From assembly GCF_014207985.1 (NCBI RefSeq), contig NZ_JACHMI010000001.1, forward strand, positions 12,445,001-12,509,000: DNA of 64,000 bases, written 5' to 3'. The translations under genes were made by a program, and so were the position numbers. Under the pieces are notes generated by a model. That model ran no database searches. It had not been told where the DNA came from and worked only from the letters and a program-made list of their open reading frames with translations. Position 1 is the first letter of the stretch, and every line of letters begins with the position of its first letter. The stretch comes from Nonomuraea rubra (GTDB taxonomy: Bacteria; Actinomycetota; Actinomycetes; Streptosporangiales; Streptosporangiaceae). Shown here one piece after another: positions 27,635 to 36,878 of the stretch.

Positions 27635-28324
27635 CTACCCGTAGGTGTCACGGGGGCCCCGCCTTCCGGTCACCCGCAATCCCCCTGATGGACGCGGAGC
27701 GTTCTGCGGACCTCTGACCTTGACCTTTGTCACCGTGCCGTCGCCGAGCTCCTCGTTCAGCCTGCGTACGAGGGTGCGGGCGAGCAGCCTCACCTGCGTG
27801 GCCCACGCCGTCGAGTCGGCCGCGATCAGCACCTCTCCGTCGTCGAACGACTCGGGCTTGGTGTGGGCGGCCAGGTCAGGGCCCACGATCTCGACCCAGC
27901 GGCCGAACACCGCGCCCACCTTCGCCGGGCGCTCCCAGCCGCGATCGGCCAGCAGATCGGCGATCGCGCGTCCGAAAAGCTGCGGGTCGCCGTTCTCCCT
28001 GCGCGGGCCGGCGGCCTTCCGCCTGGGCTCGCGGCGGGGGAGCTGGCCGCGCTTGGCGGCGTCGGCCTTGGCCTGGGCGAGCTTCTCCCGAGCCATGGCC
28101 ACCCCCCTGGCCGTCGCATTCTCCCCCCCAACCGCCGAAGGTCCCTTCGCCCCCGCCGCAGGCCCGCCACCGGCCGCCTGTGCACCGGTCGCCCCCACCT
28201 GTGGACGGTCGCCCGCCGCCGCGTGGCCACCCGCCGATCCCGGCTGCGGTCGTCCACCGGAAGCCCCAGCCTGTGGATAACCGGCGCCCCTCGGCGGAAA
28301 ACCGCGCGCGTCGTCAGCGGACAC
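27635..28324 (-). CDS. DUF721 protein, DciA-like helicase-loading factor
   Basis: A 229-residue protein. The first 110 residues are disordered, rich in Gly, Ala and Pro. The DUF721/DciA core follows: [20 protein letters not shown], then [40 protein letters not shown] and [20 protein letters not shown]. DciA proteins help load the replicative helicase DnaB in bacteria lacking DnaC; the actinobacterial members lie beside recF, as here. The start overlaps the end of recF by 11 bp. A perfect DnaA box (TGTGGATAA, 28272-28280) lies inside its coding sequence. Confidence 0.88.
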   Translation of the reverse strand: MSADDARGFPPRGAGYPQAGASGGRPQPGSAGGHAAAGDRPQVGATGAQAAGGGPAAGAKGPSAVGGENATARGVAMAREKLAQAKADAAKRGQLPRREPRRKAAGPRRENGDPQLFGRAIADLLADRGWERPAKVGAVFGRWVEIVGPDLAAHTKPESFDDGEVLIAADSTAWATQVRLLARTLVRRLNEELGDGTVTKVKVRGPQNAPRPSGGLRVTGRRGPRDTYG

Positions 28325-29558
28325 GGGTCACACCTCCCTCGGCGACGTCGAACCTGCCCCCCGCCAGCTCCCGCGGCACGTCATCCGGAACGGCGGCCGT
28401 GATCAGCACCTGCTCGGCCGGCGCCACCATCTCCGCGAGCCGCCGCCGGCGCTGGCTGTCGAGCTCGGCGAACACGTCGTCGAGGATCAGCACGGGATCA
28501 CCCCCGTCGGCCCGCAGCAGGTCGTACGCCGCCAGCCGCAACGCCAGCGCGAACGACCAGGACTCGCCGTGGCTGGCGTAACCCCGGGCAGGCAGGTCGC
28601 CCAGCCCGAGAACCAGATCGTCGCGGTGCGGCCCGACGAGCGTGACCCCCCGTTCGAGCTCAGACGAACGGACCTCCAATAGCCGCTCCCGCAGACGTTC
28701 TTCAAGGGTTTTCCCCAAGTCTGTGGATAACGTCTGTGTATCGAAAGATCCCCGCTCACCGGGGACTTCGCCCTCCGGACCCCCCTCACCCGGATCCCCA
28801 CCTGTGGACAACGTGCTGCGGTAGGCCAGCGTCGCCGGAGCGCTCGACGGGGCGAGCGCGGCGTACGATCCGGCCACCAGCGGGCGCAGCGCCTCGATGA
28901 GCTCCAGCCGCCCCCGAAGCAGCTCCGCGCCGTGGCGGGCGAGATGGGCGTCCCAGACCTCCAGCGTGCTCAGCACGTCGCCGGCACCGGCCGCGGCGAA
29001 CCCGCTGTCCCTCTCCTGCCGCCGCGGGCTCCTGCTGCCCCTGCGGGCCTGCGCGGCCGTACGCAGCAGAGCGCCGCGCTGCTTCAGCACGCGGTCGTAG
29101 TCGGCGCGCACCCCGGCGAACCTGGGGGTCCTGGCTACGAGCAGGTCGTCGAGGAAGCGGCGGCGTTCGGACGGATCGCCCTTCGACAGCGCGAGGTCCT
29201 CGGGGGCGAACAGCACCGTGCGCAGCAGGCCGACCACGTCGCGGGCCCTGGAGACGGGCGAGCGGTTGAGCCGGGCGCGGTTGGCCCGCCCCGGGTTGAT
29301 CTCCAGCTCGATCAGCGCCCGCCGATCGTCCCTGTGGACGGCGCAGCGCACGATCGCCCGGGTGGCTCCCTGGCGCACCAGGGGCGCGTCGCTGGCCACC
29401 CGGTGGCTGGAGTGCGTCGCGACGTAGCCGAGGGCCTCGACCAGGTTGGTCTTGCCCTGGCCGTTGGGCCCCACGAACGCCGTGACGCCCGGCTCCAGGC
29501 CGAGCTCCACGGACGCGTAGGACCGGAAGTCGGTCAGCGAGAGGTGGGCGACATGCAC
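28314..29558 (-). CDS. recF: DNA repair and gap-filling protein RecF
   Basis: A 414-residue SMC-like ATPase that helps load RecA at gaps. Walker A GPNGQGKT is at residues 30-37, the ABC-like signature lies around [16 protein letters not shown], and Walker [15 protein letters not shown] is near the C-terminus. It is longer than many RecF proteins because of added segments around residues 165-190 and 240-280. The second of these encodes Leu-Ser-Thr twice, each time from a perfect DnaA box (28722-28730 and 28803-28811); the first uses the rare codon TTA. It lies between gnd and the DUF721 gene in a minus-strand block. Confidence 0.97.
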   Translation of the reverse strand: MHVAHLSLTDFRSYASVELGLEPGVTAFVGPNGQGKTNLVEALGYVATHSSHRVASDAPLVRQGATRAIVRCAVHRDDRRALIELEINPGRANRARLNRSPVSRARDVVGLLRTVLFAPEDLALSKGDPSERRRFLDDLLVARTPRFAGVRADYDRVLKQRGALLRTAAQARRGSRSPRRQERDSGFAAAGAGDVLSTLEVWDAHLARHGAELLRGRLELIEALRPLVAGSYAALAPSSAPATLAYRSTLSTGGDPGEGGPEGEVPGERGSFDTQTLSTDLGKTLEERLRERLLEVRSSELERGVTLVGPHRDDLVLGLGDLPARGYASHGESWSFALALRLAAYDLLRADGGDPVLILDDVFAELDSQRRRRLAEMVAPAEQVLITAAVPDDVPRELAGGRFDVAEGGVTRVR

Positions 29559-29645
29559 CCCACGAGGTTAGTGCGCCTCACGGGTCACCGGGGTCACCGG
29601 CAGACGTTCTGTGGAAAACCCTGGTGTTGTGGATAACCCCGAAGC

Positions 29646-30590
29646 TCAGCGATCGACCTCGCGGGGCGGCGTCACGTCCGCGCCGGGGGAGTCGGCACCC
29701 TTGCCGGTGCTGCCCTCCGCCGAGGTGATCGCGTGGCCGCCGAACTGGTTGCGCAGCGCCGCCACGACCTTCATCGCGGGGGAGTCGTCCTGCCGCGAGG
29801 CGAACCTGGCGTACAGCGCGGCGGTGATGACCGGCAGCGGCACCGCGTGGTCCACGGCCGCCTGCACCGTCCACCGGCCCTCGCCGGAGTCCTGTGCGTA
29901 ACCGCGGAGCTGCTCGAGGTGCTCGTCGTCGTCCAGCGCCCGCACCAGCAGGTCGAGCAGCCAGGAGCGGATCACGGTGCCGGTGCGCCAGCTGCTGAAG
30001 GAGCCCTTGACGTCCTTGACGACGTCGGAGGCCTCGAGGAGCTCCCAGCCCTCGGCGAAGGCCTGCATCATGCCGTACTCGATGCCGTTGTGGACCATCT
30101 TCGCGAAGTGCCCGGCGCCGACGTCGCCGGCGTGCACGAAGCCGTCCTCGCCCTCGGGCTTGAGCGTCTCGAAGATCGGCATCAGCCGGCCGACGTGCTC
30201 CTTGTCGCCGCCGCACATGAGCGCGTAGCCGTTCTGGAGGCCCCACACGCCGCCGCTCACGCCGCAGTCGACGAAGCCGATGCCCTTCTCGGCCAGCTCG
30301 GCGGCGTGCTTCTGGTCGTCCACGTAGTGGGAGTTGCCGCCGTCGATGACGATGTCGCCCTCGCTGAGCAGCTCGCCCAGGTCGTCGACGGTGGTCTGCG
30401 TGGGTTTGCCGGCGGGGACCATGACCCAGACGGCGCGCGGCGCCTGCAGGCGTTCGGTCAGCTCCTTGAGGCTGGCGACGTCGCTGATCGCCGGGTCGCG
30501 GTCGTAACCGACGACCTCATGACCGCCGCGGCGCAGCCGTTCGGCCATGTTGCCGCCCATCTTGCCCAGTCCGACCATGCCGATCTGCAT
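29646..30590 (-). CDS. gnd: 6-phosphogluconate dehydrogenase, decarboxylating (short form)
   Basis: A 314-residue enzyme of the pentose phosphate pathway. The nucleotide site GLGKMGGNMAERLRRGG, the substrate motif DGGNSHYVDD, VDCGVSGGVWGLQNGYALMC and the catalytic Lys region HFAKMVHNGIEYGMMQAFAE are all present. It belongs to the shorter class of about 300 residues (GntZ/YqeC-like), which often prefers NAD. It stands between dnaN and recF, as in many actinomycetes. A DnaA box, TGTGGATAA at 29628-29636, lies in the 87-bp gap after its stop. Confidence 0.95.
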   Translation of the reverse strand: MQIGMVGLGKMGGNMAERLRRGGHEVVGYDRDPAISDVASLKELTERLQAPRAVWVMVPAGKPTQTTVDDLGELLSEGDIVIDGGNSHYVDDQKHAAELAEKGIGFVDCGVSGGVWGLQNGYALMCGGDKEHVGRLMPIFETLKPEGEDGFVHAGDVGAGHFAKMVHNGIEYGMMQAFAEGWELLEASDVVKDVKGSFSSWRTGTVIRSWLLDLLVRALDDDEHLEQLRGYAQDSGEGRWTVQAAVDHAVPLPVITAALYARFASRQDDSPAMKVVAALRNQFGGHAITSAEGSTGKGADSPGADVTPPREVDR

Positions 30591-30633
30591 GATGTACCCC
30601 CTTGTCAGACTTCCATCATCTCCGATGACAGGT

Positions 30634-31773
30634 TCAGCCTGACAGTCGGATGGGCATGATCAGGTAGCGGTAGTCCGTTACGGCACCGTCCTCCACAGGC
30701 TTGCCACCGGTGAGGATAGCGGGCTTCGTGGATGTGGTCATCTGGAGCCTCGCCACGTCGGAGTCGATGGCCCCCAGCCCTTCCAGCAGGAACTGGTGGT
30801 TGAAGGCGATGTTCATCTCCTCGCCGTCGTAATCCACAGGCAGTGCCTCGACGGCCTGCGCCTCGTCGCCGCTGCCGGCCTCCAGCACGACCTCGCCGCT
30901 CTTGAACGCCAGCCGTACAGGGGTGTTGCGCTCGGCGACCAGGGCCACGCGCTTGACCGCCTCGACGAACGGGCCTGTGGACAGGTCCGCGCGGGCGGAG
31001 AACTCGGTGGGCAGCAGCGAGCGGTACTTCGGGAACTCGGGGTCGAGCAGCCGCGTCGTCGTGCGCCGCCCGGCGCTGGAGAAGCCGATCATGCCCTCGC
31101 CCGTGCCGCCGGCGGAGCTGAGCGCGATCTCCACCTCGGCGCCCGTCGCGCCGAGCGCCTTCGCCGTGTCGGCGAGCGTCTTGCCGGGGATCATCGCGAT
31201 GGCGGCGAAGTCGGGCTGCCCCGGCTGCCACTTCAGCTCGCGTACGGCCAGCCGGTAGCGGTCGGTCGCGGCCAGGGTGACCGTGTCGCCCTCGATCTCC
31301 ATCCGTACGCCCGTCAGCATCGGCAGCGTGTCGTCGCGGCCCGCGGCGACCGCGACCTGGCCGACGGCGGAGGCGAACACGTCGCTGCCGACCCGGCCCG
31401 CGGCCGGCGGCATGGCCGGGAGGCTCGGGTAGTCCTCCACAGGCATGGTCAGCAGGGTGAACCGGGCGCTGCCGCACGTGACGACCGCCTTGGCACCGTC
31501 CACCACGAAGTCCACAGGCTGTGCGGGAAGCGCGCGCGTGATCTCGGCGAGCAGCTTGCCCGAGACCAGCACCACCCCGGGCTCACCCGTGTGCAGCTCG
31601 AGCGTCACCTCCGCGGAGACCTCGTAGTCGAAGCCGGACAGCTTGAGCTGCTGCGCCTCGGTGACCTCCAGGCGCATGCCGGCGAGAACGGGCACCGACG
31701 GGCGCGCCGGGAGGCTGCGTGCCGTCCATGCCACCGCCTCAGCGAGGACGTCTCGCTCGATTCGGAACATCAC
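30634..31773 (-). CDS. dnaN: DNA polymerase III beta sliding clamp
   Basis: A 379-residue clamp with the three-fold repeated fold: MMFRIERDVLAEAVAWTARS LP opening, FDYEVSAEVTLE, a central ATDRYRLAVRELKW, and the usual C-terminal YRYLIMPIRL. It tethers the replicative polymerase to DNA. It lies directly left of oriC and is transcribed away from it on the leading strand. The start is ATG with GGAGGCTGATC upstream. Confidence 0.98.
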   Translation of the reverse strand: MMFRIERDVLAEAVAWTARSLPARPSVPVLAGMRLEVTEAQQLKLSGFDYEVSAEVTLELHTGEPGVVLVSGKLLAEITRALPAQPVDFVVDGAKAVVTCGSARFTLLTMPVEDYPSLPAMPPAAGRVGSDVFASAVGQVAVAAGRDDTLPMLTGVRMEIEGDTVTLAATDRYRLAVRELKWQPGQPDFAAIAMIPGKTLADTAKALGATGAEVEIALSSAGGTGEGMIGFSSAGRRTTTRLLDPEFPKYRSLLPTEFSARADLSTGPFVEAVKRVALVAERNTPVRLAFKSGEVVLEAGSGDEAQAVEALPVDYDGEEMNIAFNHQFLLEGLGAIDSDVARLQMTTSTKPAILTGGKPVEDGAVTDYRYLIMPIRLSG

Positions 31774-32316
31774 GGTGATCAGCCTCCTGGGTTCGTCGTT
31801 GATTGAAGGATCTCAAGGATCCACCCTCCCGGACTCGCGCTCCGGGAGAACCCCTCTATGGGTCTTTGAGTTTCTTAGTTAGAGAGATAGGAAGTCATCA
31901 CACTAGGGGCTGTGGAAACTGTGGACAACTGGCGTCCTGCCTGGTCAGTGGGCCTTTTTTCATCCACTGAGGCTGTGGGTGACGCCTGGGGAGAACTCCG
32001 CCGCCTGGGGATGGAGATTCTTCGCCCACAGGCCGTCCCCAGATCATGGTGCCGTCATCCACGGAGAGACGGGGGTTATCCACGAGGTTTCCACAGGTTA
32101 TCCACGGGGTAAAAGGGGCCCTTCTGGAGCCCCAGATCCGTTGTTCACAGTCCGTCCACACGTTGTCCACTGGTAGTCCCCAGGTTGCCCACAGGATGTC
32201 CCCACCGTTGTCCCCAACCCATGTGGACGGATTTTTCCCAGCATTGTCGGGCGAACGGCGGGTGAATTTTTGTGTTTCCGCTGGTCCACAGCGTTTTCCA
32301 CAGGCTGTGTATGAAC
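31774..32316. other. oriC: Chromosomal replication origin oriC
   Basis: A 543-bp gene-free region between dnaN and dnaA with a dense array of DnaA boxes. Perfect: TGTGGACAA at 31920-31928. Near-perfect: TTATCCACG at 32076 and 32098, TTGTTCACA 32141, CCGTCCACA 32152, TTGTCCACT 32163, TTGCCCACA 32185, TTGTCCCCA 32208, TGTGGACGG 32222, TGGTCCACA 32282 and TTTTCCACA 32294. Most lie in one orientation on the plus strand. The most AT-rich stretch is about 31860-31905, near dnaN, and may be the unwinding element. The dnaN promoter should also lie here, but I cannot fix it. Confidence 0.92.
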
Positions 32317-33900
32317 TCAAGATCCACGCTGTGTCTGCTTGATCCGCATTGTTAGCTCGTTGACCTGGTTGTACATCGACCTGCGCTCGGCGATGAGCGA
32401 CCGGATCTTCCGCTCCGCGTGCATGACGGTGGTGTGGTCGCGGCCGCCGAACTGCTGGCCGATCTTCGGCAGTGACAGCTCGGTCAGCTCGCGCGCCAGG
32501 TACATGGCGATCTGCCGGGCGTTGACGAGCGCCCGGCTGCGCGAGGTGCCGCACAGGTCGTCGATGCTGATGCCGAAGTACTGGGCGGTCTCGCTCATGA
32601 TGGCCGCGATGGTGATCTCGGTGTCGGACTCCGAGGTGATCAGATCCTTCAGCACCACCTCGGCGAGCTGCAGGTCCACACCCTGCCGGTTGAGGCTGGC
32701 GAACGCGGTGACCCTGATCAGCGCGCCCTCGAGCTCGCGGATGTTGGTGGAGATCCGGCTGGCGATGTACTCCAGCACCTCGGGCGGCGCGGCCAGGCCC
32801 TCCTGGATGGCCTTCTTCCTGAGGATGGCGATCCGGGTCTCCAGCTCGGGCGGCTGGACGTCGGTGATCAGGCCCCACTCGAACCGGTTGCGCAGCCGGT
32901 CCTCCAGCGTGATGAGCTGCTTGGGCGCCCGGTCGCTGGAGATGACGATCTGCTTGTTGGCGTTGTGCAGGGTGTTGAAGGTGTGGAAGAACTCCTCCTG
33001 CGTCTGCTCCTTGCCCTCCAGGAACTGGATGTCGTCCACGAGCAGGATGTCGATCGCCCGGTAGCGGCCGCGGAAGCCGTCGGCCTTGTGGTCGCGGATG
33101 CTGTTGATGAAGTCGTTGGTGAACTCTTCTGAGCTCACGTACCTGACCCGCGCCCCGTCGTACAGGCTCTGGGCGTAATGCCCGATCGCGTGCAGCAGAT
33201 GTGTCTTCCCCAGCCCCGAGTCACCGTAGATGAACAGCGGGTTGTACGCCTTCGCTGGGGATTCGGCCACCGCCACGGCCGCCGCGTGGGCGAATCGGTT
33301 GCTGGCGCCGATGACGAATGTCTCGAATGTGTACTTCTGATTGAGCCTGGCCGGTTCGCTGGGCTTGTTGCTCTTCGCCTCCCACCGGTTCGGGGCCGGC
33401 TCCGGCGACTTCTCCACAGGCGGTGTGTACGGCTGGGCCTGTTCAAAAGAGAAGCCCTGCTGTGGATATTCGGTGGATATCTGGGGCTGCTCCGGCTGTG
33501 GAGAATAGAACTGTGGAGGCTCGGAAGCCTGGTTGTGCTGCGGTTGCACGGGCTGTGCATAACGCAGCTGACTCTCCACACCCTGGGGATAACTCTGAGT
33601 CACAGGCTGTTGATGAGCGTCGCCGGCGGGCTGCTCGGGCGCCGCTGTGTCGATCATCACGGCCACCCGCATGGTCCGGCCGAGCTCCTGGGAGAGCGCG
33701 TGGGTCACCAGCGGGCGCAGCTTGTTGCTCTCGATGAGGTCCTTGAGGAAGTCGTTGGGGACGCCGAGCACGATCGTGTCGTTGGCCAGGGCGATCGGCC
33801 GCACCATCGACAGCCAGGTGCGCTGCTGGATGGGCACGTTCTCGTTGAGGAAGTTGCCCAGGGCCCTCGCCCATACCGTGCCGAGGTCGACACCGTTCAT
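32317..33900 (-). CDS. dnaA: Chromosomal replication initiator DnaA
   Basis: A 527-residue initiator ATPase. Domain I is at 1-80. Domain II, at about 85-185, is an unusually Gln/Pro-rich linker ([20 protein letters not shown]). Domain III holds Walker A GDSGLGKT (226-233), Walker [10 protein letters not shown] and the arginine-finger region. Domain IV has the DNA-binding signature [15 protein letters not shown]. It is transcribed toward oriC with boxes at both ends. The C-rich linker DNA also contains weak DnaA-box words (for example TGTGCATAA at 33554), which may or may not matter. Confidence 0.98.
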   Translation of the reverse strand: MNGVDLGTVWARALGNFLNENVPIQQRTWLSMVRPIALANDTIVLGVPNDFLKDLIESNKLRPLVTHALSQELGRTMRVAVMIDTAAPEQPAGDAHQQPVTQSYPQGVESQLRYAQPVQPQHNQASEPPQFYSPQPEQPQISTEYPQQGFSFEQAQPYTPPVEKSPEPAPNRWEAKSNKPSEPARLNQKYTFETFVIGASNRFAHAAAVAVAESPAKAYNPLFIYGDSGLGKTHLLHAIGHYAQSLYDGARVRYVSSEEFTNDFINSIRDHKADGFRGRYRAIDILLVDDIQFLEGKEQTQEEFFHTFNTLHNANKQIVISSDRAPKQLITLEDRLRNRFEWGLITDVQPPELETRIAILRKKAIQEGLAAPPEVLEYIASRISTNIRELEGALIRVTAFASLNRQGVDLQLAEVVLKDLITSESDTEITIAAIMSETAQYFGISIDDLCGTSRSRALVNARQIAMYLARELTELSLPKIGQQFGGRDHTTVMHAERKIRSLIAERRSMYNQVNELTMRIKQTQRGS

Positions 33901-34345
33901 GGTGCGGCTCCCCCTCCTCCCTCTCGCGGCCCCCCGCGATCGTTATCCACATGACGCGGTCGCCCACAGCGATCGGCGACGCGTTCGTCCACACGTGGGG
34001 GCAGGGCTTCCCGCTCCCGTCCTCCACAGGCGATCCACACGCTGTCCACAGGGCTTGAGCGGGCCTGGAAGGGCCGACAGTATCTTTGTGCACAGCTGTG
34101 TTCAAGCGTTGTCCACAGCCTAGTGGCACCGGAGTGCACATCTTGTGGACGTGGGGCCGGCGGTGGAAAAGTGGCCTGTGGATTAGTGGACAACCGGTCT
34201 GGTTTGACCTGGACGGTGCTTGGCCCGTAACGTACGACGGTCGGCTTGTCACGCGACGGCTATTTCGCGTGCCCTCGTAAACTGGCAGGCCCATCCATGT
34301 GTCTTAAGCGTCCTTGTGGCGCACCATCAAGCCTGGAGCCCACCC
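33901..34345. promoter_or_regulatory. dnaA-rpmH divergent promoter region with DnaA boxes
   Basis: A 445-bp gene-free region. Perfect DnaA boxes are TTATCCACA (33943-33951) and TTGTCCACA (34109-34117). Near matches are TCGTCCACA 33985, CTGTCCACA 34042, TTGTGCACA 34086, TGTGGACGT 34144 and AGTGGACAA 34195. These probably mediate dnaA autoregulation and may extend the origin to both sides of dnaA. Confidence 0.75.
34204..34233 (+). promoter_or_regulatory. Probable rpmH promoter
   Basis: TTGACC (34204-34209) and TAACGT (34228-34233) are 18 bp apart, a good match to the main vegetative sigma factor. A DnaA-box-like AGTGGACAA ends one base before the -35, so DnaA could modulate it (inference). 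Confidence 0.55.
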
Positions 34346-34483
34346 GTGAGCAAGCGTACTTTCCAGCCGAACAACCGTCGCCGCGCGAAGACCCACGGCT
34401 TCCGGCTGCGGATGCGCACCCGGGCCGGTCGCGCCATCCTCGCCTCTCGCCGCCGCAAGGGCCGCGAGAAGCTGTCGGCCTGA
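34346..34483 (+). CDS. rpmH: 50S ribosomal protein L34
   Basis: A 45-residue, very basic protein starting at [23 protein letters not shown] then [20 protein letters not shown]. It is a full-length L34, one of the smallest ribosomal proteins, located in the large subunit. It heads the rightward operon with rnpA, yidD, yidC and jag, an order kept in most bacteria. Confidence 0.98.
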   Translation: MSKRTFQPNNRRRAKTHGFRLRMRTRAGRAILASRRRKGREKLSA

Positions 34484-34501
34484 TCGTCCCGCGCGACTAC
34501 A

Positions 34502-34528
34502 GCCCGCCGGCGGATCACGCCGGCGGGC
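34502..34528 (+). terminator. Strong hairpin between rpmH and rnpA
   Basis: GCCCGCCGGCG pairs perfectly with CGCCGGCGGGC around GATCA. There is no T-run. It may attenuate read-through so that more L34 than RNase P protein is made, or protect the rpmH message 3' end. Confidence 0.65.
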
Positions 34529-34542
34529 GTTAGACGTATACG

Positions 34543-34905
34543 GTGCTGTCCCGTCAATCCCGCATGCGACGCGGGGAGGAGTTCGAGGCGGCGGTCAGGC
34601 GCGGTAAGCGCGCGGGCCGCCCGACTCTTGTGGTGCATTTCACCCTTTCTGGGGAAGAGCCACCTCTCGTGGGATTTGTGGTGAGCAAGGCCGTCGGGGG
34701 CGCCGTGACCCGAAACAAGGTCAAACGACGGCTCCGACACCTGATGCGGGACCGTCTCCACCGGCTGCCGCGAGGTAGCCTGCTTGTGGTACGCGCCAAC
34801 CCACCGGCCGCGTCCGCGCGATTCGAGCACCTGGCCGCCGAACTCGATCTCGCGCTGGATCGTTTGCTAAGGCGGCGCGAGTCCTCGACGGGTGGACAGA
34901 AATGA
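34543..34905 (+). CDS. rnpA: Ribonuclease P protein component
   Basis: A 120-residue basic protein from GTG 34543, matching the usual [14 protein letters not shown] start. The RNR box [20 protein letters not shown] then RHLMRDRL identifies the RNA-binding surface that helps the catalytic RNA mature tRNA 5' ends. Its stop overlaps the yidD start by four bases. Confidence 0.97.
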   Translation: MLSRQSRMRRGEEFEAAVRRGKRAGRPTLVVHFTLSGEEPPLVGFVVSKAVGGAVTRNKVKRRLRHLMRDRLHRLPRGSLLVVRANPPAASARFEHLAAELDLALDRLLRRRESSTGGQK

Positions 34906-35183
34906 CGGAGCAACCGCAAGGGGTAGAGCCGGGCCTCGCCGCCCGGGCGCTCATCATCCCCATTCGGTTCTATCGGGCGTTCATCAGCCCGCTGCTCGGT
35001 CCACGCTGCCGGTTCTACCCGTCGTGCAGTGCCTATGGGCTCGAAGCGATTGCCGTGCACGGGGCATTGCGCGGCGTATGGCTGACTGTCCGGCGCATCG
35101 GGCGGTGCCACCCATTCCATCCCGGAGGTATAGACCCGGTGCCCCCACGCCCGGTCCGGTCCCACGAAACGCAAGGGAGATAG
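34902..35183 (+). CDS. yidD: Membrane protein insertion efficiency factor YidD
   Basis: A 93-residue protein with the YidD signatures [20 protein letters not shown], then [12 protein letters not shown] and [15 protein letters not shown], including the conserved Cys residues. It is a peripheral inner-membrane protein that assists YidC. ATGA overlap with rnpA and a 4-bp gap to yidC show tight coupling. Confidence 0.96.
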   Translation: MTEQPQGVEPGLAARALIIPIRFYRAFISPLLGPRCRFYPSCSAYGLEAIAVHGALRGVWLTVRRIGRCHPFHPGGIDPVPPRPVRSHETQGR

Positions 35184-35187
35184 CTCG

Positions 35188-36138
35188 GTGGAGCTGTCCT
35201 GGCTGAGCTGGCTGTACCAAGCCGTAGCCCAAGTCATCATCTGGATCCATACTGCATACAGCACGGTCCTCAACCCGGACAGCGGGCTGACCTGGGCGTT
35301 GACGATCATCACGCTTACCGTGTTCATGCGGATCCTGATCTTCCCGCTCTTCCTGAAGCAGATGCGCTCGTCGCGGAAGATGCAGGAGCTCGCCCCCAAG
35401 GTTCAAGAGCTGCGCAAGCGTTACAAGAACGACAAGCAGCGCATGAACCAGGAGGTCATGGCGCTCTACCAGGGCGCGGGCGCGAACCCCCTCGGTGGCT
35501 GCCTGCCCGTCCTCGCGCAGTTCCCCATCTTCATCTCCATGTTCACGGTGCTGCAGAACATGGCGAACGGGCACGCGAAGTACGGCATGACGCAGGAGCT
35601 CGTCGACAGCGCGCGGAAGGCGCACATCTTCGGCGCGCCGCTGCCCGCCAACTTCTTCATGTCGGCCGAGGATCTCGCCGGCTTCGGAGCGGGCAACGTA
35701 CAGACCAAGGTGGTCCTCGGCATCTTCGTCGCGGTCAGCTCGCTGACGACGTTCCTCACCGTCCGGCAGAGCGTCACCCGCTCCATGGCGCAGATGCCCG
35801 ACAACCCCATGGCGCAGCAGCAGAAGATCCTGATGTACATCTCGCCGCTGTTCGCCTTCTTCAGCCTGAACTTCCCGCTCGGTCTGATCATGTACTGGGT
35901 CACCACCAACGTGTGGACCCTCGGTCAGCAGCACTGGTTCTACAGCCGGCACCCGATGCCGCAGTACGACGCCAAGGGCAACGTGATCCCGGTCAAGGCC
36001 AAGCCCGGGCTGATCGCCAAACTGCGGAAGACCACTCCGGAAGAAGAGGCCCCTCCGCCTCCTCCGGAGCCTAAGATCATTAGGCAGCAGCCGAGCAGGC
36101 AGTCACGCAGCAAGCGCACCGGCAGCAAGAAGTCTTGA
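35188..36138 (+). CDS. yidC: Membrane protein insertase YidC (Oxa1 family)
   Basis: A 316-residue multi-span protein. It starts at GTG (MELSWLSWLYQAVAQVIIWI). The core Oxa1 segments follow: LTWALTIITLTVFMRILIFP, then LKQMRSSRKMQELAPKVQEL, the YQGAGANPLGGCLPVLAQFP loop and the final hairpin FNFPLGL/IMYWVTTNVWTL-like helices. The C-tail is basic (RQSRSKRTGSKKS) and may contact the ribosome. It inserts and folds membrane proteins. There is no lipobox at the start. Confidence 0.97.
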   Translation: MELSWLSWLYQAVAQVIIWIHTAYSTVLNPDSGLTWALTIITLTVFMRILIFPLFLKQMRSSRKMQELAPKVQELRKRYKNDKQRMNQEVMALYQGAGANPLGGCLPVLAQFPIFISMFTVLQNMANGHAKYGMTQELVDSARKAHIFGAPLPANFFMSAEDLAGFGAGNVQTKVVLGIFVAVSSLTTFLTVRQSVTRSMAQMPDNPMAQQQKILMYISPLFAFFSLNFPLGLIMYWVTTNVWTLGQQHWFYSRHPMPQYDAKGNVIPVKAKPGLIAKLRKTTPEEEAPPPPPEPKIIRQQPSRQSRSKRTGSKKS

Positions 36139-36158
36139 ACACGAAGGAGAGGCCGGCC

Positions 36159-36647
36159 ATGACCGAGGCCGAGCAGGAGAAGGCTCCTGATCTCAACGCG
36201 CTGGAGCAGGAAGGTGAGATCGCTGCCGACTACGTCGAGGGCCTTCTCGACATCGCCGACATCGACGGCGACATCGACATGGACGTCGAGGGCGACCGGG
36301 CCCTGGTCTCCGTCGTCGGGCTGAAGAGCACGGAGCTGGTGGGGCCGGCGGGCGAGGTCCTCGAAGCGCTGCAGGAGCTGACCCGGCTGGCCGTGCACCG
36401 GCAGACCGGCGAGCGCTCGCGGCTGATGCTCGACGTGGCCGGCTACCGCGAGCGGCGCCGCGCGGAGCTGACCAAGCTCGGCACCGAGATCGCGAACCAG
36501 GTCAGGGAGCGCGGCGAGTCGAAGGCGCTGCAGCCGATGACCCCGTTCGAGCGCAAGATCGTCCACGACGCGGTGGCCGCCGCCGGGCTCCGTAGCGAGT
36601 CCGAGGGGGAGGAGCCGCAGCGGTACGTGGTGGTCCTGCCCGCCTGA
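36159..36647 (+). CDS. jag: Jag/SpoIIIJ-associated RNA-binding protein (KhpB)
   Basis: A 162-residue protein. ATG 36159 was chosen with GAAGGAGAG upstream; a TTG overlapping the yidC stop is less likely. An acidic N-terminus precedes a KH-like region (ALVSVVGLKSTELVGPAGEV) and the R3H motif (ERRRAELTKLGTEIANQVRE then MTPFERKIVHDAVA). The family binds RNA and affects cell division and envelope growth, acting next to YidC. A hairpin terminator follows. Confidence 0.94.
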   Translation: MTEAEQEKAPDLNALEQEGEIAADYVEGLLDIADIDGDIDMDVEGDRALVSVVGLKSTELVGPAGEVLEALQELTRLAVHRQTGERSRLMLDVAGYRERRRAELTKLGTEIANQVRERGESKALQPMTPFERKIVHDAVAAAGLRSESEGEEPQRYVVVLPA

Positions 36648-36665
36648 GGCGCGTTCTGTTCCATC

Positions 36666-36706
36666 CGGCCGTCTGCCCGCTGTCGCGCGTGGCAGGCGGC
36701 CGTTTT
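36666..36706 (+). terminator. Rho-independent terminator of the rpmH-jag operon
   Basis: CGGCCG and CTGCC pair with GGCAG and CGGCCG around a 13-nt loop, followed by TTTT. One of the few T-tailed terminators in the window. About 170 bp separate it from the rsmG start, with nothing else evident. Confidence 0.8.
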
Positions 36707-36878
36707 CGTGGGAGATGGCGGTGTTAGCGCTCTCAGGTGGGCGAAGGCGTGCCGACGGCGCGCTCACAGGTCTCCTTGACCCCGGCCCGCTAGTCTGCCT
36801 TTGTGATCTCACCCCGTAGCCTTGGGGGAGAGCGAGACCGAGCAGGGCTCCGGAACAGCCGCCACCCGGCCGGAGCCC

